Source of the DNA: Ascaris suum
Taxonomy: Eukaryota; Nematoda; Chromadorea; Rhabditida; Ascarididae
Assembly (NCBI GenBank): GCA_013433145.1
Contig: CM024190.1
Location: forward strand, 248,001-312,000
Length of the DNA: 64,000 bases
Reading direction: 5' to 3'
This document shows, in pieces, positions 13,879 through 29,000 of the stretch. Under the pieces are notes generated by a model that made no database searches, was not told the origin of the DNA, and saw only the letters and a program-made list of their open reading frames with translations. The position numbers and the translations under genes are program-made. Numbering within the stretch: the stretch's first letter is position 1; every line of letters begins with the position of its first letter.

Positions 13879-16800
13879 GTGAGATGCTTGCAAACTCCTT
13901 AATGCATATTCCTTGCTTTGTATCGCATTTATACGTTTAAAGAAATCCGAAATGAAATATGTGTATCAGCTAACGGTCTAGTTATCTCAATTTCATTAAT
14001 GGCCATGATATGTCATGATCGATAGAACGGGTAAGGTCGTAGAAGGTGAAGTTTTTGTGGGTTTCCTGAGAAGACCTGAGAACTATTAGAATTGTGCCTG
14101 CAACAATTTCAAAGCTTAATTGAAAGTCACTCTTGAATATTACTTCCTTGCATGCGGTTCATAGTAGTAGGTGAAGGATAGATGGCGCTTGTATGCGGTT
14201 TGCTCTCATCGCTGCTTCTCACAGATGGGTATTTAAATTCTGTGATTGCATACCGACAGTTTGTGAACTGTTTGAAAAGTCATAATGTCTTCAGATTGTC
14301 AGCATTTCTCCACTTTATTGTGAACTTATCGAATATTGCATCAACCCTTATTTTATCACGCCAAGATGATGAATTTGGCGGTATTCCTCAATCCCATTCC
14401 GGTTATGGTTTCCCTGATACAAACTTTGTGTTCCCTTGCCCGTATTTTTTGTGCATTGTTTCCCGCGATGACCACCGGCTAGGCTTTCGAGTAAGGCTGA
14501 TGCCCATCGTCAGTGAAAACAGTGATCTTTTTGAATGGAAAGAGCTGGGATCCACGAAGAAGACGATGTCGACTTCTCCGTTGTTGTTTGCTTATGTTGG
14601 TTATGGTTCCACTGGGCTATAAAACTGAACATTAAAGAATTTTTCTCATCAGAATTTCTATTAGAAAAATTCCGCTTGAAACCGTTGATCGCTTTTCGCT
14701 TGAATAGTCATGAATGGGAAAGCCGTTATATAACGATGATTGCCAATCGTGGTCGTTATAAATGCATTCTTTTGGTTCTGTCGATGTTGGGAGCCATTTC
14801 TCTAGGTCATATGCCAAGAATTATGTGGCATGATATACTTTAGTTGGTGAGATAAAACGAGTTATTCTCCATAGTCCTGCGGAAGTGAGATTTCTATAGA
14901 TTACATACAACAGATATGGAACCAAATGAGTGATTTCAAATGAATTCGTGGATTGCGACATCCTGAATTTATTTTGCATGAGTTTCCGGCCTGAAGAGAG
15001 AGCAACGTCACCTTACTTGTTGATGTTAAATATCTCCTACTTTCAGAAGACTCACACATTGATAACCGACCTCGAGCCCAATACCGAGTACTCTTTTCGA
15101 GTGAACGCGTTCAACCGTCACGGAGATGGCGAATTCAGCGCCAGTAAGAAGATCCTCACTGGCGGTTTACGTATGTGCCAGTTTTGATTTTTCTTGCTTG
15201 ATGGTGATTCAGCAACGATTGTGCGCCATCGTGTGATTAGTGCATGCGTTTGTAGGATCGGGTTGAAATCCCATCGCAGAACAATTCTTGAATGGAGGTT
15301 TAGTCCACGGCTTAATGTAGTTTAGCGTTCAGAAGAGGGACACATACTTCTTTTATTAGCATGTGGTGCTGATTGCAGTATGAAGGTGGCATGCCATGGA
15401 AAGTTCCCGCTCTTACTGATTTTAAAGTATTCCAACATTAGTTATTTGTATGCACCTGCCACTCACCGAGAACGCATTCCTCAGTTGTTAATTCCTGCAC
15501 TTTTATCACCTTCTTGCAGACACTGTGGCCGTAAAGCAACAGGGCTGGTAGCATCACGAGTAGCGGCAATTATAATAGCTGAGTAATAAAGATAGTTCTT
15601 GCCATTTTTCCAATATGTGCTTCCATGTTTGCATCTTGCAGTATGCAATGTTCTGGGCTGTTATGAAGAACATTTTTTGCTGAAAACACCTGCTAATATC
15701 CGCATTTACTTGATCGCGTCTAGAAGGTTTTGCATCCGATCGACAATACTCATCCTGAAAGCATTTGGAAGTTCTCGGCGTGTTCGCTGAAGTACGAGAA
15801 CACTGCAGTTGGCTTGGAAGGAGAGCGTAGTATAAGCTACAACTCATCAGGCGTAGGTTCATCGTGCTTGATTTATTGCGTGACATCGCAACGCCGTATG
15901 CGGCAATCCTGACGCTGTTTTTAATTTAATCAGTGGAACCGAATTGATGCGTCGTTCAAGCGTCGATCCAGCCGGTCGGCGGTACCTTTTGATCGAAATC
16001 GGTAGTGATTAATTCTTGCAGCTGTCGACATCTGTGCAGTTTACTGCTCAAAGCTGCTGTAGTCCACTTACCCAAGGGGATTTTCAAACTCGCTTGTGCT
16101 GAAAATATATCTGGTTAGTGAAAAGGAATGAAAACTCGCGAGGAAGGCAGGGCGGTAGGAGATTTTTGTCTTTTTCCAGCAACAGTAGAGAAAGAAAAAC
16201 TTTCTTGCGTTCTTTCTTCATCAAAATAAAAATGACAACGACTTTTTGTGGCTCTAAATGATATTTAGCCTGTTCACAGGGGCGTAGTAAGCGTGAATAT
16301 ATATACCTTCCTGGCAAATAAAATACGTATTACTCGTTCGTAATATTTCGAACGAGTAATACGAACCACATCTATTCGTGCCTGTCTGTATGTGCATAGT
16401 CGTATTTTTGTATGCGCATGTAAGTCCACTGCATGTGCCTTTATTCATATATGTTTGTCTGTGCACGTGCTTTTACGCGTCGGTGTGTATGTGTGCGTGC
16501 GCGTGTGTGTATATGAGTATGCGTTTTGTGTATATATCTGGCATTTGCTTGTGTTTATTTTTACGTGCGTCTTTTGTGTATGTGCATGTATGCTTCGGAC
16601 TGCGAAATGGAGAGAAGAAAGTTCACAACAAAAGCAAAACTTCATCATCAAAGAAATGTGCCATCATTGAGAAGGCAATATGATTTCCATTGCGAACAAA
16701 AGAAACAAATACGTGCTACAATCGGGTATTGAGCTCTGTTTACATAACGCTGTAAACTTTTTTCCTCTTTACATATATTGGCAAAGTTTTCTTCAGTAAA

Positions 16801-16879
16801 AACGATCTTCTAGAATTCTGCTTCAGTGGAAGTGCAGAAGAGATTTGCATTATAATCACACTTCATTTGCCGTGGGCGT

Positions 16880-16910
<31 letters not shown>

Positions 16911-16958
16911 GCAAAGCGTACGACGTGTGTACCATCTATCCTTCGAGGGGTTATTCTG

Positions 16959-17030
<72 letters not shown>

Positions 17031-20000
17031 CTGCCTTATAGTGTATCTCAAAACACTATTTCAGCGCCTTCTGAACCGATAACACAATCTGTTACGTTGC
17101 TCAACGACGAACCGCCTTTACGAGCAAGAGTCGATTGGAAACCACCAAAGGTGACCCGTGATGTTTAGCCATTTCCCACTCCACTCCATGTTTCCTATCG
17201 CTTAGACGACAGCTTTGAAGCCTTTTTTTTTCAGAAGCCTTGATAACGTTGTGTGCGGACAAGGACGCATTTATACAATGTGCTTGAAATTTTCTTTCAG
17301 AAATATTGAAAGTTTTTTTGAGCCGGAGTATTTTGTAGTTGCCTTTATATTTAACTGGTCTCTGATAATGAATGAATCGCTTCCTTCATTTCTCTCTTTC
17401 CTTGAAAACCTGTATACACCCTTTAACATGATGTTGCTCATTTGCCTTCGACTTTTTGGAATCTTTGCCATTTGGAGCCAGCCACTTTTGTAGCCAATAT
17501 GATGTTGCTCATTTGGAACAGATGAGCGACTTGCCATTTTCGACCAATCGGCAATGTGTAGCCGGCCATTATACGAGTTCAGTTCCCTTCCGCTCACCAT
17601 TGACACTTCGTTGTTCCAAAACGTCATGACAGGTATGTTAGCGAGATAACAAGGGAGTAGCATCTTATCTGAATCGTGTGATGACCACACCTATGATCAG
17701 TATGAAGGGTAATTTCGTATCTTTCCTCCGATAGCAACGTGAAGGGAGCTTTAAATGTTTTCTGTAGTACGATGAAAATTTGCACTCAAATTTTCTAAAC
17801 GATTTCATTGCAGATCACTTACAAGTTGCCAATCAACAAATATGTTGTTTGGTACAAACCACAGGAACACATCGAGTATCGAAGGTTGGAGGTTGCGAGC
17901 ACGCAGAACTATGTCGAGCTAGATGACCTAAGTTAGCATTTCATTTCCAGGGATACCCATTTGAGTAGAGTAATGCCTTTGGTGCACAGTTTGAATCTCC
18001 TCTCCGTTCATGCTCTCAGTGATGCTGTTTATTGCCGTCTGAAAACCGTTACCGCTTTTCCTTGTGCGACATGGTGCATCCATTTCCAGTTTATCCAGGC
18101 ATAAATCCTATGCTAACAAAAGGGCGCCTGTTTGGTCACGAACTTGGTACTTCAAGGTTTTAGTGTCTCCACAGTTTTTCAGCAACAATACGAGTATGTT
18201 GCAGTTTATTATTCGCCTGCAGACTGCGGCACACTTGGCGTGCGGCCGAATCTTTGGCGAAGCTCCTTTTCAAAACAGAACTCAGGATTCTACGTGACAA
18301 CTCTGAGAATTCTGTTGTGAAAAAGGGTGTTTTTCCTCCATGATTTTGTTGACTGAAAAATTTTCAGTATTTTTTGTCAGTTCGCACTTTCAGGCGATCG
18401 ATGGAGTATAGAAATTTGATAGCAGGGGTTTTTATGATTATTGAGATGAAATTGAAGAAGTGTGGCACAGGTGTGCATAATAAATGTGCTGCATAACACA
18501 CCTATGTGACGTTAAATTCCAAAGCATTGTTTTAAATGAAACAGCCAATAATCAGATATAGGTCCCAGTTATAAAGAAAACTTTATAGCCTTAAAACACT
18601 ACACACTTCTTGTCATCAGCTTATAAAGAAGCGGTCTTTAGTTATGATCAGGAACATGGTGCAGAAGCTTACTATATGTTTGCCTCTACTGTCGAAAGTC
18701 ACTTGCGGTAATGATCTCTTATGCTTCCCAGCCAATTTTCCTAACGATGCAGCCACGGTCTCGAAATGCTAGCGGAAGTGCTTTTGATCGTACTAACGCT
18801 AATGACTGAGTCTATTAGGGATTTTTGTTTTTAAATTTCAAGAGAAGATGAGCAGGATTTTAATAATGATGAATTTTACCAACGAAGTGAATGGTTAGAA
18901 ATTGTTAGGAAATCTATAGCTTGTGCAAATTCTTTTCCCATTTATTTGTTTTTAAGTCAGGAGTGTCTGTAGCATTCAGCGTGCTTTCTCTCCCCTCCTT
19001 CGTTACCGCAAATATTGAGTATTCTATGTCGCTCCAAAGCAGACGTATTTTTTCTTTCATGTTCCGTTGAGACAACAGAACAACCGTCGTATATAGCGGA
19101 ATCACTAACTTTCTAGCAGGATGTTTCTGGAAAAACCTTTCCTATGTGAGTGCTCACGAACGATTCTTCGTTGCGGGATATGCCCGTCTTCTACCATTTC
19201 TGGTGAAGTTGAGGTCATCTGCTTCAAGTTGCCCGTTGAAATGACTTCTCAAAATTTGGCTTGTCACTGTGAACTCACATGCGAGTGAAAATTTAACCTT
19301 TTCGGTATGGGTATATACGCATGTTTTTGCGCGGATGCATATTTGTAATCAAAAATTTTTCGTGTATGCGACTTAATTTGCATATTTCAATTATCCTTCT
19401 TGCATTCCATCGTTGCTGGGCGAGCCGGATAAGATATGTGTATTGCGCATTGTTTTCTTTACAGACGGATCCTTGAACGCGGACCCCTCTACCGTTTTAT
19501 TAGGGCATTTATTTGCATTGCACAATCTTTTTTGAGGCAAAGAAATCGATAATTTCTAAAATTCACCTCTCAATATTGAGCCTCAGTTGTCGGCATTTGT
19601 CATTTTGAGTTGCCGTTCGTCCATGTTCTGGGACAAAAATTTGATTTCCACAATTGCACGCAAATGTCTAGCAATAAACCTCGTATGCTTGTTTTTTTTC
19701 TGCTTATGTTTGCAAGCTGTTAAAGGTTTTGCTCATGATCTACCATCTAGTGCTTATGATCATAACATGCCAAAAGCTAGTGAGAGAAGCTCGTCGTCAG
19801 ATTCAAGAGCGTTCATATTCCTAAATAACCGGTCGATAGAAAATGGAATAAAGAGCGTTGAATGGCGAAGGGGAACAAGCAGAAGAACTGAATTTGTTTC
19901 ATGAATTTTGTCGACATGTCGCATCTAAGCCCCTTATTGCAAAATGTTTCTTTCGCAACTGATCGGCCATCATACGTAAACTGATGTTCATAGTGATTAG

Positions 20001-23000
20001 AAATCGTGCCTAGTTGGCTGCTGTGTAATAACTGGATCGTTAGCATGGTGAGAGAGAGAGAGACGAATTACCAAAACACTTTGTCAGAATAACGTGGGCA
20101 TTCATTTTAAAATATAATTTTGCAGTGATGGGTCGCTTGTATGAAATCAACGTTGCAGCCGAAAATGACGATGGTCTGAGTCCAAACGCAACGGAATCAT
20201 TAACGACACCGGTCGGTATTCCGGAGGCTGAACCGCTGAATGTCAGATATGAAATTGGTGATGGACAGGTTAGCATTTTATTTGCTTCAATGATGTGATA
20301 CAATTAAAAAATGCTGGCAGTTTGAGAGTTCAAGGTGTATCATTGACCCATCTACATCCTTTATTTGTTATATTCTTTGTCTTTTAAAGTTTGTGATCAT
20401 ACGTTTTGTCGATGCCAAATTTTAGAATGATCAGATCAGTATGGTTCTTAGTGAAAATTCTGATTTTAAAGAGGGGTAAGGGATCGCAGTTGTGCCGAAA
20501 GTGTTGCACGGTTCTAATTAGTGCATTTTTTTGGATTGGAATGGTTACAATTCAGCAAACTTCACAAAAAAAACCAACCACAGTTTTTAACGTGAATTGA
20601 AACGGACAGTCTCTTTTGCGCTTCAGTAGTTTGTTATAACTAATTCTTATCACATGTTTCCACCTTCTTGGCGAAACTCTTATAGAAAACCTCTGTCCTC
20701 ATTTAGCGGGTTCGTTCGATGGGGCATTTTGCGATTGCTTTACAGCCGGTTGTCTATATTTTAATGCGATTGGTTGCAGTTTGGAAGCCACTTTATGAAG
20801 GGTTGGCTCATTGTCACTAATTGAGTGGATTTCATAGCGATAGTCATAATTATGCCATATCTCCATGATTATTTTAATCCCTCATTCGCTGTGCTTTGCA
20901 GTTTAAAAATTTCAAGAGAAAATAGGAAAACGCTCGCGAACATGTTAGCTTTGGACAATGCGCGGAAGTAGAACAGGTGTGCGATGAATGGTTGTGGTGT
21001 TGTGACATTTGTTTACACGAGTTCACATTACACAATCGCCGAAAAAAATATTTTTATCTTGGCTCTTGGCTTCTCTCATGCGATGCGCCTGCGAGGAGAA
21101 TGCGTTGAGAAATTGCTATCAATAAGAGTACTTTTTTCGCAACCTTATTAAATTCTTACTCATCGCTTTGACGCGTCTAAGTGTACTTTTCTTATCGCAT
21201 TTCACTAATCGTTTAGTAATTCAGACGTGTAAAATTATTATCGCCATTTGTCTTCAAATACTCTTTAATTCCTCCAATACTTCTGCAAACGACAATATAG
21301 CTGGTAGGAAAGTAATGATCTGTGATTTAGTGGAGTGGAAGCGGAATGCTTGCTGTGACATTGAGTCGGAAACCACTGAAAACTGTTCTACAACAAGCAA
21401 TACTAAGATGGTTTTGCCTGCGCATTTCAGTGGTTATGTATAGGGCAAATTTATATGTCCATGGAGAATGAGGAACCGAATGAGAAAAGCAGCGGAAAAA
21501 GCTCTCGTTCACGTATTCATTTCTATATTTATTTTTTCCTTTTGGTGTATGAAAACGGTCGCATCAAAATTCGATTGAAGATTACTTTATCGGTGTTTCA
21601 AAAAAAAAATGCTGTTCTTCCTCGAATAGGATTTAGTGCTCGCTAGCGACCTCCTTTTCTTTGTTCATATTTCGGAGTTCCGGCCATCTTCGAAGCTGCA
21701 GTTGTAAAGTTATTTGAGTTAAACTAGGTGTAGTTCGATGCCTGTTGTGGTTGTGCGCTTCGGGCACTTCTTTGCACAACTTTTTTATGTGCAGCATTCT
21801 CAGGCTGAGCTTGTTCTAATAATTTTAACGTGTTCGGGCTAAGGGATTTTGCAGTTTTTCAGTGAAAGTGAAATGCGTGCGATAGCAAAAGGCGCTCTTT
21901 CTCCTTTTTATATTAAGTTTTTGGAAAAAAAAAAGAAAAAAATCAGTTATATGACGTCGTTCCTATGCGTATCCGCATATGTATGTGTGACCTTCAGTAC
22001 ATTTCCACTGGTTTGATTTCGCGAACCACACAATCTGTGGAAGTGAAATTAATGGATATAACTGATACCATATTCTAAATTGCTTCCGTAGTTGCCTTCT
22101 GTATGAGTTGTTCATAAGATTCCTATGAAATTTGCAGTCTTTTTCTTTCTAACTCCTGTAGCGATGTCCTATGAAAACAAAATCTTAGTTGACGACTTAT
22201 GGAAGCAGTTTTCACTAGGGTAAAATACGCGAGGGATTGTTTTATTCTGCATGAGCACCGAATGTTTTATTCTTTTTGAGTACTGAAATAACCGATCGAT
22301 TTAGTAGTCAATAATGCTTTCAGCAAACGTTTATCTTGGGAAACTTCTTGATTCACATTTCCACGTTGAAAAAAACCAGTCGAAGAAAGTTTATTTACAA
22401 AATATTTGTAGCGAAAAATATTTATTATCAGAATCGCGAGTGGTAGGCGAGGTGCAACTCATTAATTTTTCTCGGAAAGGAGGAAGCAGCAGCGGGTGGA
22501 GGGGGGGAGGGGGAGCCGAGTAGGCTTGGAGAAAGTTTGAATAGTCCAAGTGGAAAATAAATGCATCCACCGTGGATCTTCCTTGAGGTGATCAGTTTGT
22601 TGCCGTTGCAAAATTGCAGCCATTTTGCGCTTTTTTGATTCTTCAGAAGAGGTTGACGTGGTTTTTTTTTGCGCTTAGTGTGATTCATTTTTCTCTCATC
22701 ATCACGAAATAAACGTTCAAATTACTTTTATAGCATCGAATGCAATTCACATGCGACTTCCATTATTCGAGAAACGTGGATGATTTTGAAATGTCATAAT
22801 TTATCCAGTTTAATGGCGTCTGACATTTGATCGCTGCAAAGCTAACGTTGTTGTGCGCAGATTGCGACCATCACTCCTTCAATTTCGCTGAATTCGCATT
22901 ATTAGTCCTGAAAGTTTTAATGCATGTTGACTGTTCGTCCCATGCTGCATCTTGTGAGCGCTGTCAGTGGATAGTACAACTCTGAATTCCTTTCTTCGAG

Positions 23001-26000
23001 GCCTCACGCTGAATAGGCGATCCGCTTATCTCTCAAACATGCAAGGCTTTTATCTTTTTTCTAAGCCCTAATGGCTTATTTGTTTGAAGTTGTGCCAAGA
23101 AGCCCGGAAATACACATGCTTTCTCTCGAGCGACACTCTGTTCTCAGAATCTCTTTTCAGTTCATCATTTCTCACTCCCAAGCAGATATCCTTGCTCCAG
23201 TACTCCTCCCTCGGCTGAAATTTCATCTCGCTTTTTCATTGTATCATTTATATCGATTCAAGAGCAAAAGAAAACTCGATTCAGTTTTTTTTTGTTATAC
23301 TGCGAGTTTAGTTGTCCAGCCTTCATTTTTGATGGACTCTCATAGGCGTTCGAGCGCGGCGTCGAGGAGATAAGCGGGCAGACGCAGGAAAGATGCTATG
23401 TGGGGTGACGTTTAACGCGCTTAATTATGCCAATATTTGCCACGCGTCGGCGGCAATTTGCGATTGGCACATGACATCCGTGTACACTGTACCGACCAGC
23501 CGGCATTTTGCATTCACTCGTGTTCTTCGACGATCCTGTTATGCGTTTCATGTGATTTTGAATACTTGAAACTATATTTGTCGCTTCTTTCGCATGCTGC
23601 ACGTTATTTATAGGTGTGAGGCTCGCTGCACGCACTAACACTTGCAGCTGTTTTCTCGGCTGCTTATACGAACGTCGCCTACCTATGACTATCAGTTGTG
23701 CATGTATAAAACGGTACCGACGTCGGCCATATGGTGAAACACTTAGAACCTTGCATAAAGTGCTGAAGAGTCGTATGTTAGGGGGAACGGTGCATTAGTT
23801 ATTGTGCTTGAGATGTGCATAAACGTCAGAAATCTGAGCCAATGTTGAGCTAACACTAATAGCTTCTATAGTAGCTTGCGCAATAAATTTTCGTCCACAC
23901 TTGTAGGGTGCTGGCTTGCACCAATTTGGAAAATCCTCAACCTGTTTCTTTCACCAAATTTAAATGAATGGTTATAATGAAATGACCTTCATGGCGGCGA
24001 GAAAAAGCCGATGTTACCTTTGTGCGATGATTTTACGTTTCTTAACATACTTTACAGCACCTGGTTTTGGTATTGAAATCGTTTGAAACGGAATTATTTG
24101 GAAGTGATTTTTTCAGCCTTCCACTCCACCACTGCCGTTAGCTCACAGTTAATTTACTTCTTCACTGCGCGTTCGTTGGTTATTCTTTGGCAGACGCAGT
24201 TTTTTTTGCGAGGATGTTTATTGAAGACCGCTAGAAGGGTGTTTATTGAAGACTACAGAAGATTTTCAGTTTCCGCTTCCTTGAATTGCTAATAAGTAGC
24301 AGCGACCACATTAAGTCGGAGTTTGCACCACCGAAATTTGATATTTGCTGAATGCGTGAACGGATCGAGGGTCTATGGTAATCTGTGTCAGTCGGTGCTC
24401 GAGTGGCTCTTTTTATGCTTATTTTATGAGTGCGGCTCTTCTCGTTTGTGGTAATCCCTTCCTCCTTTCGTTAACATCAGTGCACGATGGTTGGAGCTAC
24501 GGGTCGAGCTGCCAGCAAGACAGTCGTTAGGTCGGCTCGCGTTACAGTTGTTGGCACATCGTCGTTTGCGGCACCAGCGCATTACTACCCATTGCGTTCG
24601 CATAGTTCAGTTTATAAAATTACTGTTAAGCACATCTGTGTTTTTGTTCTAGGCATTTGATTATTTCTACGCAGATGATTCCAGCAAAATTTTCTTGCTC
24701 TCTTTGGCTCATCATTCTTCATTCCTCTCTTCAGCTGTCTTTTAATGTTTCAACAAAATCGGTGCAATCAGTTTACCTTCAAGTTCTTCAAGTTCTGTCA
24801 CCGTGTTCCGATGCGGAGCTGCAAAAAGGTTGTCTTTGAACGACTGGAAACTTTGATTCTAAGAGTCAGTCTCATTCACGACACTACACGATTCTTTGGC
24901 AGAGTTGATTTTCCGCTTGAAATAAAGTTTTATTCACCTTCAGGGTTCATGGATGTATTTCTTGATGTCACAGACCCCAGAAGCCACATTTTGGAAAGTC
25001 AGGAATTTAGCTTCCACTTCCTCAAGGGGAAGGATGTCTGAATAGCCGTTTTCGATTTTCCGGATAGTATCGTTGCCTTCCTTTCTTCCGTTATGTTTTT
25101 ATTTTTTTCATTGATGAAGAAGGATAGGAAGAGAAGAAGGATAATACCGTTTGGAGAGATTTTTGATGTTCAAAAGCTCTCCATTTTTCGCTTCCATTGT
25201 TTTTTTTCATTTTTTGGAGCAAATTTCATTTTTCGCTGTCCACATGCATGGAAATCTCGCTGCGGGGTTTGACAGTTACATGAACTCTTCGAAATATGGG
25301 CACTAAACTGTAAATAAAAATCTTTGCGTCATTCCTTCTGTTCTACAGCACAATTCTCTATTTTACACAGCCAGTCGTAGTGGCTTTGTTTTTATGTACT
25401 CGTGATATACGCAAAAATTCGGAAAATACACAGGTTGCGTTTTCTGCCTTTTCTATACTTGTGTAGTAAATGGCACATGGAGCAAATTTCACAGCTTTAT
25501 GTCAACTGCCCGACGACATTAATTAAGCTTCATCATTCCCATGAAAAGGTGCTGTGCTGAGTAAACACGTGCACCTGCTTTTTCAAGTGGTTTCTAAGCC
25601 CCAGCAAATCCTTCACGATTAATGTGTTTTCACAGTTTTTTGTAATCACTAATATTTTCGGCTTTAGATCGTTTATTGTTTACGAGCTTCTTCGCCGCGT
25701 CCTTCCGCAGTTTCTATAGTTTGCTGATTTACTGCAGTTGGCTTTAGCATGCACAAGTAAGCCATAGACGAAAAGGATAGTTCCAGTCGTCTTCGCAGCC
25801 ACAAAGTCCTTCGCTCGGACTACTACAGCTCTGAGGAATGCTGGGTTGTCATTAGTTACGTCCTCCGCATTTTTTCTTTTGGTATTAATCTTTCTCGCTA
25901 CCCTTATAGGCTTTGTTTTCTTTTACCTTTTTTTTTGCACTGTGTCATGATAGCTCGCGACAAATTTGAAATTAGGTTAGGGCGGCGGGGAAGGGAGTTT

Positions 26001-29000
26001 CGCAACACGACACCTCTCCAACTACAAATGTGTTTAAGACACGACTCAAAGAGTTTAAGTGCATTATGAAAGAATCCCAACAACGAAAGCAGCCGTAGAG
26101 TCTTCCTACAACACTATGGCGATTCTGTGTTTCCTTTCTCACAAAATCTCCAGCGAAATCTTCCTTTTCGTTTCGGTGGAATTTTGTTTTGTCGTTCTCG
26201 CGTGTTGATGCGACACATTCACTTTATATGAATAGTTTTATTAAAAAAGTGAGCGAGCAGGATAGTTGTTAGGCAGACAAACGTCTTTCAAAGAGGTGAT
26301 GTTGTTTATCACGCGACACATAAATCTCCAACTGATGAAATCATATATTCTTTTCGTTTCGATTTTGAATTTGCAAGTTAAATCTCTCTAACAATGCGCA
26401 ATTTTACGGCGTTTCAGAACAAGCAAATGAAATAAGCGTGAGTGTATAGTGCTGTAAAATCCATGAAAGAATTTCTCCTCAAAACGTTTTTTTCCTTTAG
26501 CTTGGTTGTAGTACAACGTGATGATCAGATGTCATCCGCAATTCTCTTTTTAGTTCCCATTGACACATTAGATCCCGTGAGAGTTGTAAGACGGCTGCTT
26601 GAGCTGCAAACTTAATCGGCTAACCGCCATTGGAGGATGTTGCCTAGCATTGCGGGCAGCCAATTGAGAATATAGCGTGCATAGAAGAAATCGCTTCCCC
26701 ATATGTCTTTTGGGTTATCTCCCCTTATTCAGAAACGATGACGACAGACTGCATCAATGGCGATACTCATTGCTTTTTACCCTTGAGTGTGGAGGGCGTG
26801 CGTTAAGCTTACCTCATTTAGCAAATGCTTCCATTTCCTCAGAAATGCTTGGAGATGGTTAGTGTTATTTTTGAAAGTCTAGTTGTAATCACAACCACCT
26901 AAATTGCATTGTTTTTGCATTACTTTCTGTTTGTTCACAGACATGTACTGCTGCACATAGAAAATGTTTGTTGGTGTACCTAGATGACTATTTCATCCTC
27001 AGTTTGACTGTGATTGGGTTATGCGGTATTCTTCTCGGTCACTATGCTCTGTTGAACGCTATAAACCACAGATTTGACGCATCTCTTTTGCACAGTTTCT
27101 GGGAAATAGAAAGTCTTTCAGCTTTTTGCTTTTGAAAATAGGAAGAGAGTATAAATTCCCTTCTCAACCCTCAAACCCTTTCATTTGTTTGAAGTGGAAT
27201 ATTAGCTAAGGCGCATTATAGTGCATTGAGCGTTTCGCAGTGCCAATGGCATTGATGTTTACACTGGCCTAATAGTGTATCGGCTTGGCGAGGCAACACG
27301 GTGCTTGTTGCCACATAATGGCTCCCTATGAACCATCTTCCTCGGCATGCTTTCCTTTGTGACTTATGTTGCATTATTCAACCTTAAACTCGATTGCCCC
27401 AAACATCCCATCTTTCGAGAAGTCACGTCGCCAGCGAATCGTCGATTGTGTATCGGTTTTGATTTTAGGACGATATCTGCACTTTTTCATTTATTTCTTT
27501 CACTCTTGTCACCATGTCAATATGGTGGAGTGAGCCTGTCAACTGCATTTATAAGTGAATATTTAATGAAGATCGACACTTCAGAGGTTGTTGTTTCAAA
27601 TTTTACTTTCGTTCTAGTAGTTGACGGGACTCCCAAAGGTGCCGCTCTAGCTGATCTGGAAGACTTGCCACCTATATGAGTTTTCCGACTCTTTTTTCGC
27701 CCAGGAACTTCCGCCTTTTCAACCAAAAATAAACGATTTTTCCTGTAAGTCGTGGTACATTGAATTATTAAGTGAGTGGAGTAGTAGGGGAACCGGAAGC
27801 ACCGAGCACCTTAATGTCACTTGGCACCAATGGTAGTGGGCCATGCATAGTTCACGGTGGACGTCAACCACTGCATAGAGTGGTTATGTCAAAGCCACCC
27901 TTGGAACTGATCTTCGTATGCTGACACCTTATTCTCGCGCCATTTCAATCTCTTCATTTCTTGTGAGGTTTTTAAAAGCATTATTTATTGTAGGTGAGGG
28001 TATTGAACAACTGGTCATTTGCCCACTTTCTTTATCTAGTTTGAACCATCTTTGGTGCTTGATGCTGTTCCGGGAGCGGTGGTATGAAAATAAGGTTATG
28101 ATTGAGGCCACTGATGTTCAAATGTGGTCACATTGTGCTCCGGGTTCTTTGAGAAGTTCAGATAAAGCCACGAAGAATGGGATATCGCACCCATAAGTAA
28201 TCTGAGGGAACTTCTGGCAATCGGCGCAATAGCGAGAGCAAATGTCAACGCTACTCATTTAATTGATTTCTTCCACGCTTTCATGAACCTATTGCGACTC
28301 GAGATAGCTACCTTTATTGCCGTTTCTTTTTTTGTTTTGAATTTTTTAATTTGTTTCCACGGGTAAGATGAGATGGTTACGTGGTAAAGTCAGTTTATCT
28401 AACATGGATTGGTGGAATATTGCTTCTCAATTAACTGATATTTTCATGTTCATTTTTACAACTTAATAATTTATTTTTAGGGGAGGGTCTGCTGATAATG
28501 CTGTTGATAGCTTATTGATTGGATACACGTGAGGCTTCACATATCAAAATTTTAATGTGGGATCGTCGAAACATTGTGTGATTTGTGTTACTATGTTACG
28601 AGGAGATACAGCGCTGAAGAAGAAAAAAAAAAGAGAGTAGTGGTGTGGTGATTTTTGTTTGCAATAGCAATATCCAATGAGCACATATGCGATTGCAAAG
28701 GCTTCAAACTATCCGGATGAAGGTGAAGCGCTTTCGCGTGCCGCACACATGCGAGCAGTAAATTGCTCAAATAAAATGCCATCCTCACAGCACTCTCACT
28801 GTTTTTCAACATCGTTCGCCAGTAGCCAGCTGCTTACATAGCTCGCATTGCTACTGCTTTTATATTCTCTTCTTATAAATGCTTCTGCAAATCGCTGTGC
28901 CTATCGCACGTGCTATTCTGGAGCTGATGCCCACCTTTTCTTGGCGTTGTTATCGTATTAGAAATTAAAAAATCAGAGTGAAATGTAAACTTCGGAGTTA

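Larger units (their letters stand above)
15171..17064. other. intron 2 (1894 bp), repeat-rich
   Basis: The ends are GTATGT and TATTTCAG. It holds a 15-bp perfect hairpin (16326-16363), a TG-rich alternating stretch (about 16380-16590), a run of 27 T (16884-16910) and a (TA)33 tract ending 36 bases before the next exon. No coding sequence was seen. Confidence 0.85.

Noticed and set aside
16845..17168. Open frames with alternating Tyr-Ile runs on both strands
   Set aside because: They are translations of the (TA) tract. Only the plus-strand end after 17065 is real exon.
17271..17690. 139-codon minus-strand open frame
   Set aside because: It lies inside intron 3, has no family features, and partly reflects a local 17-base duplication.
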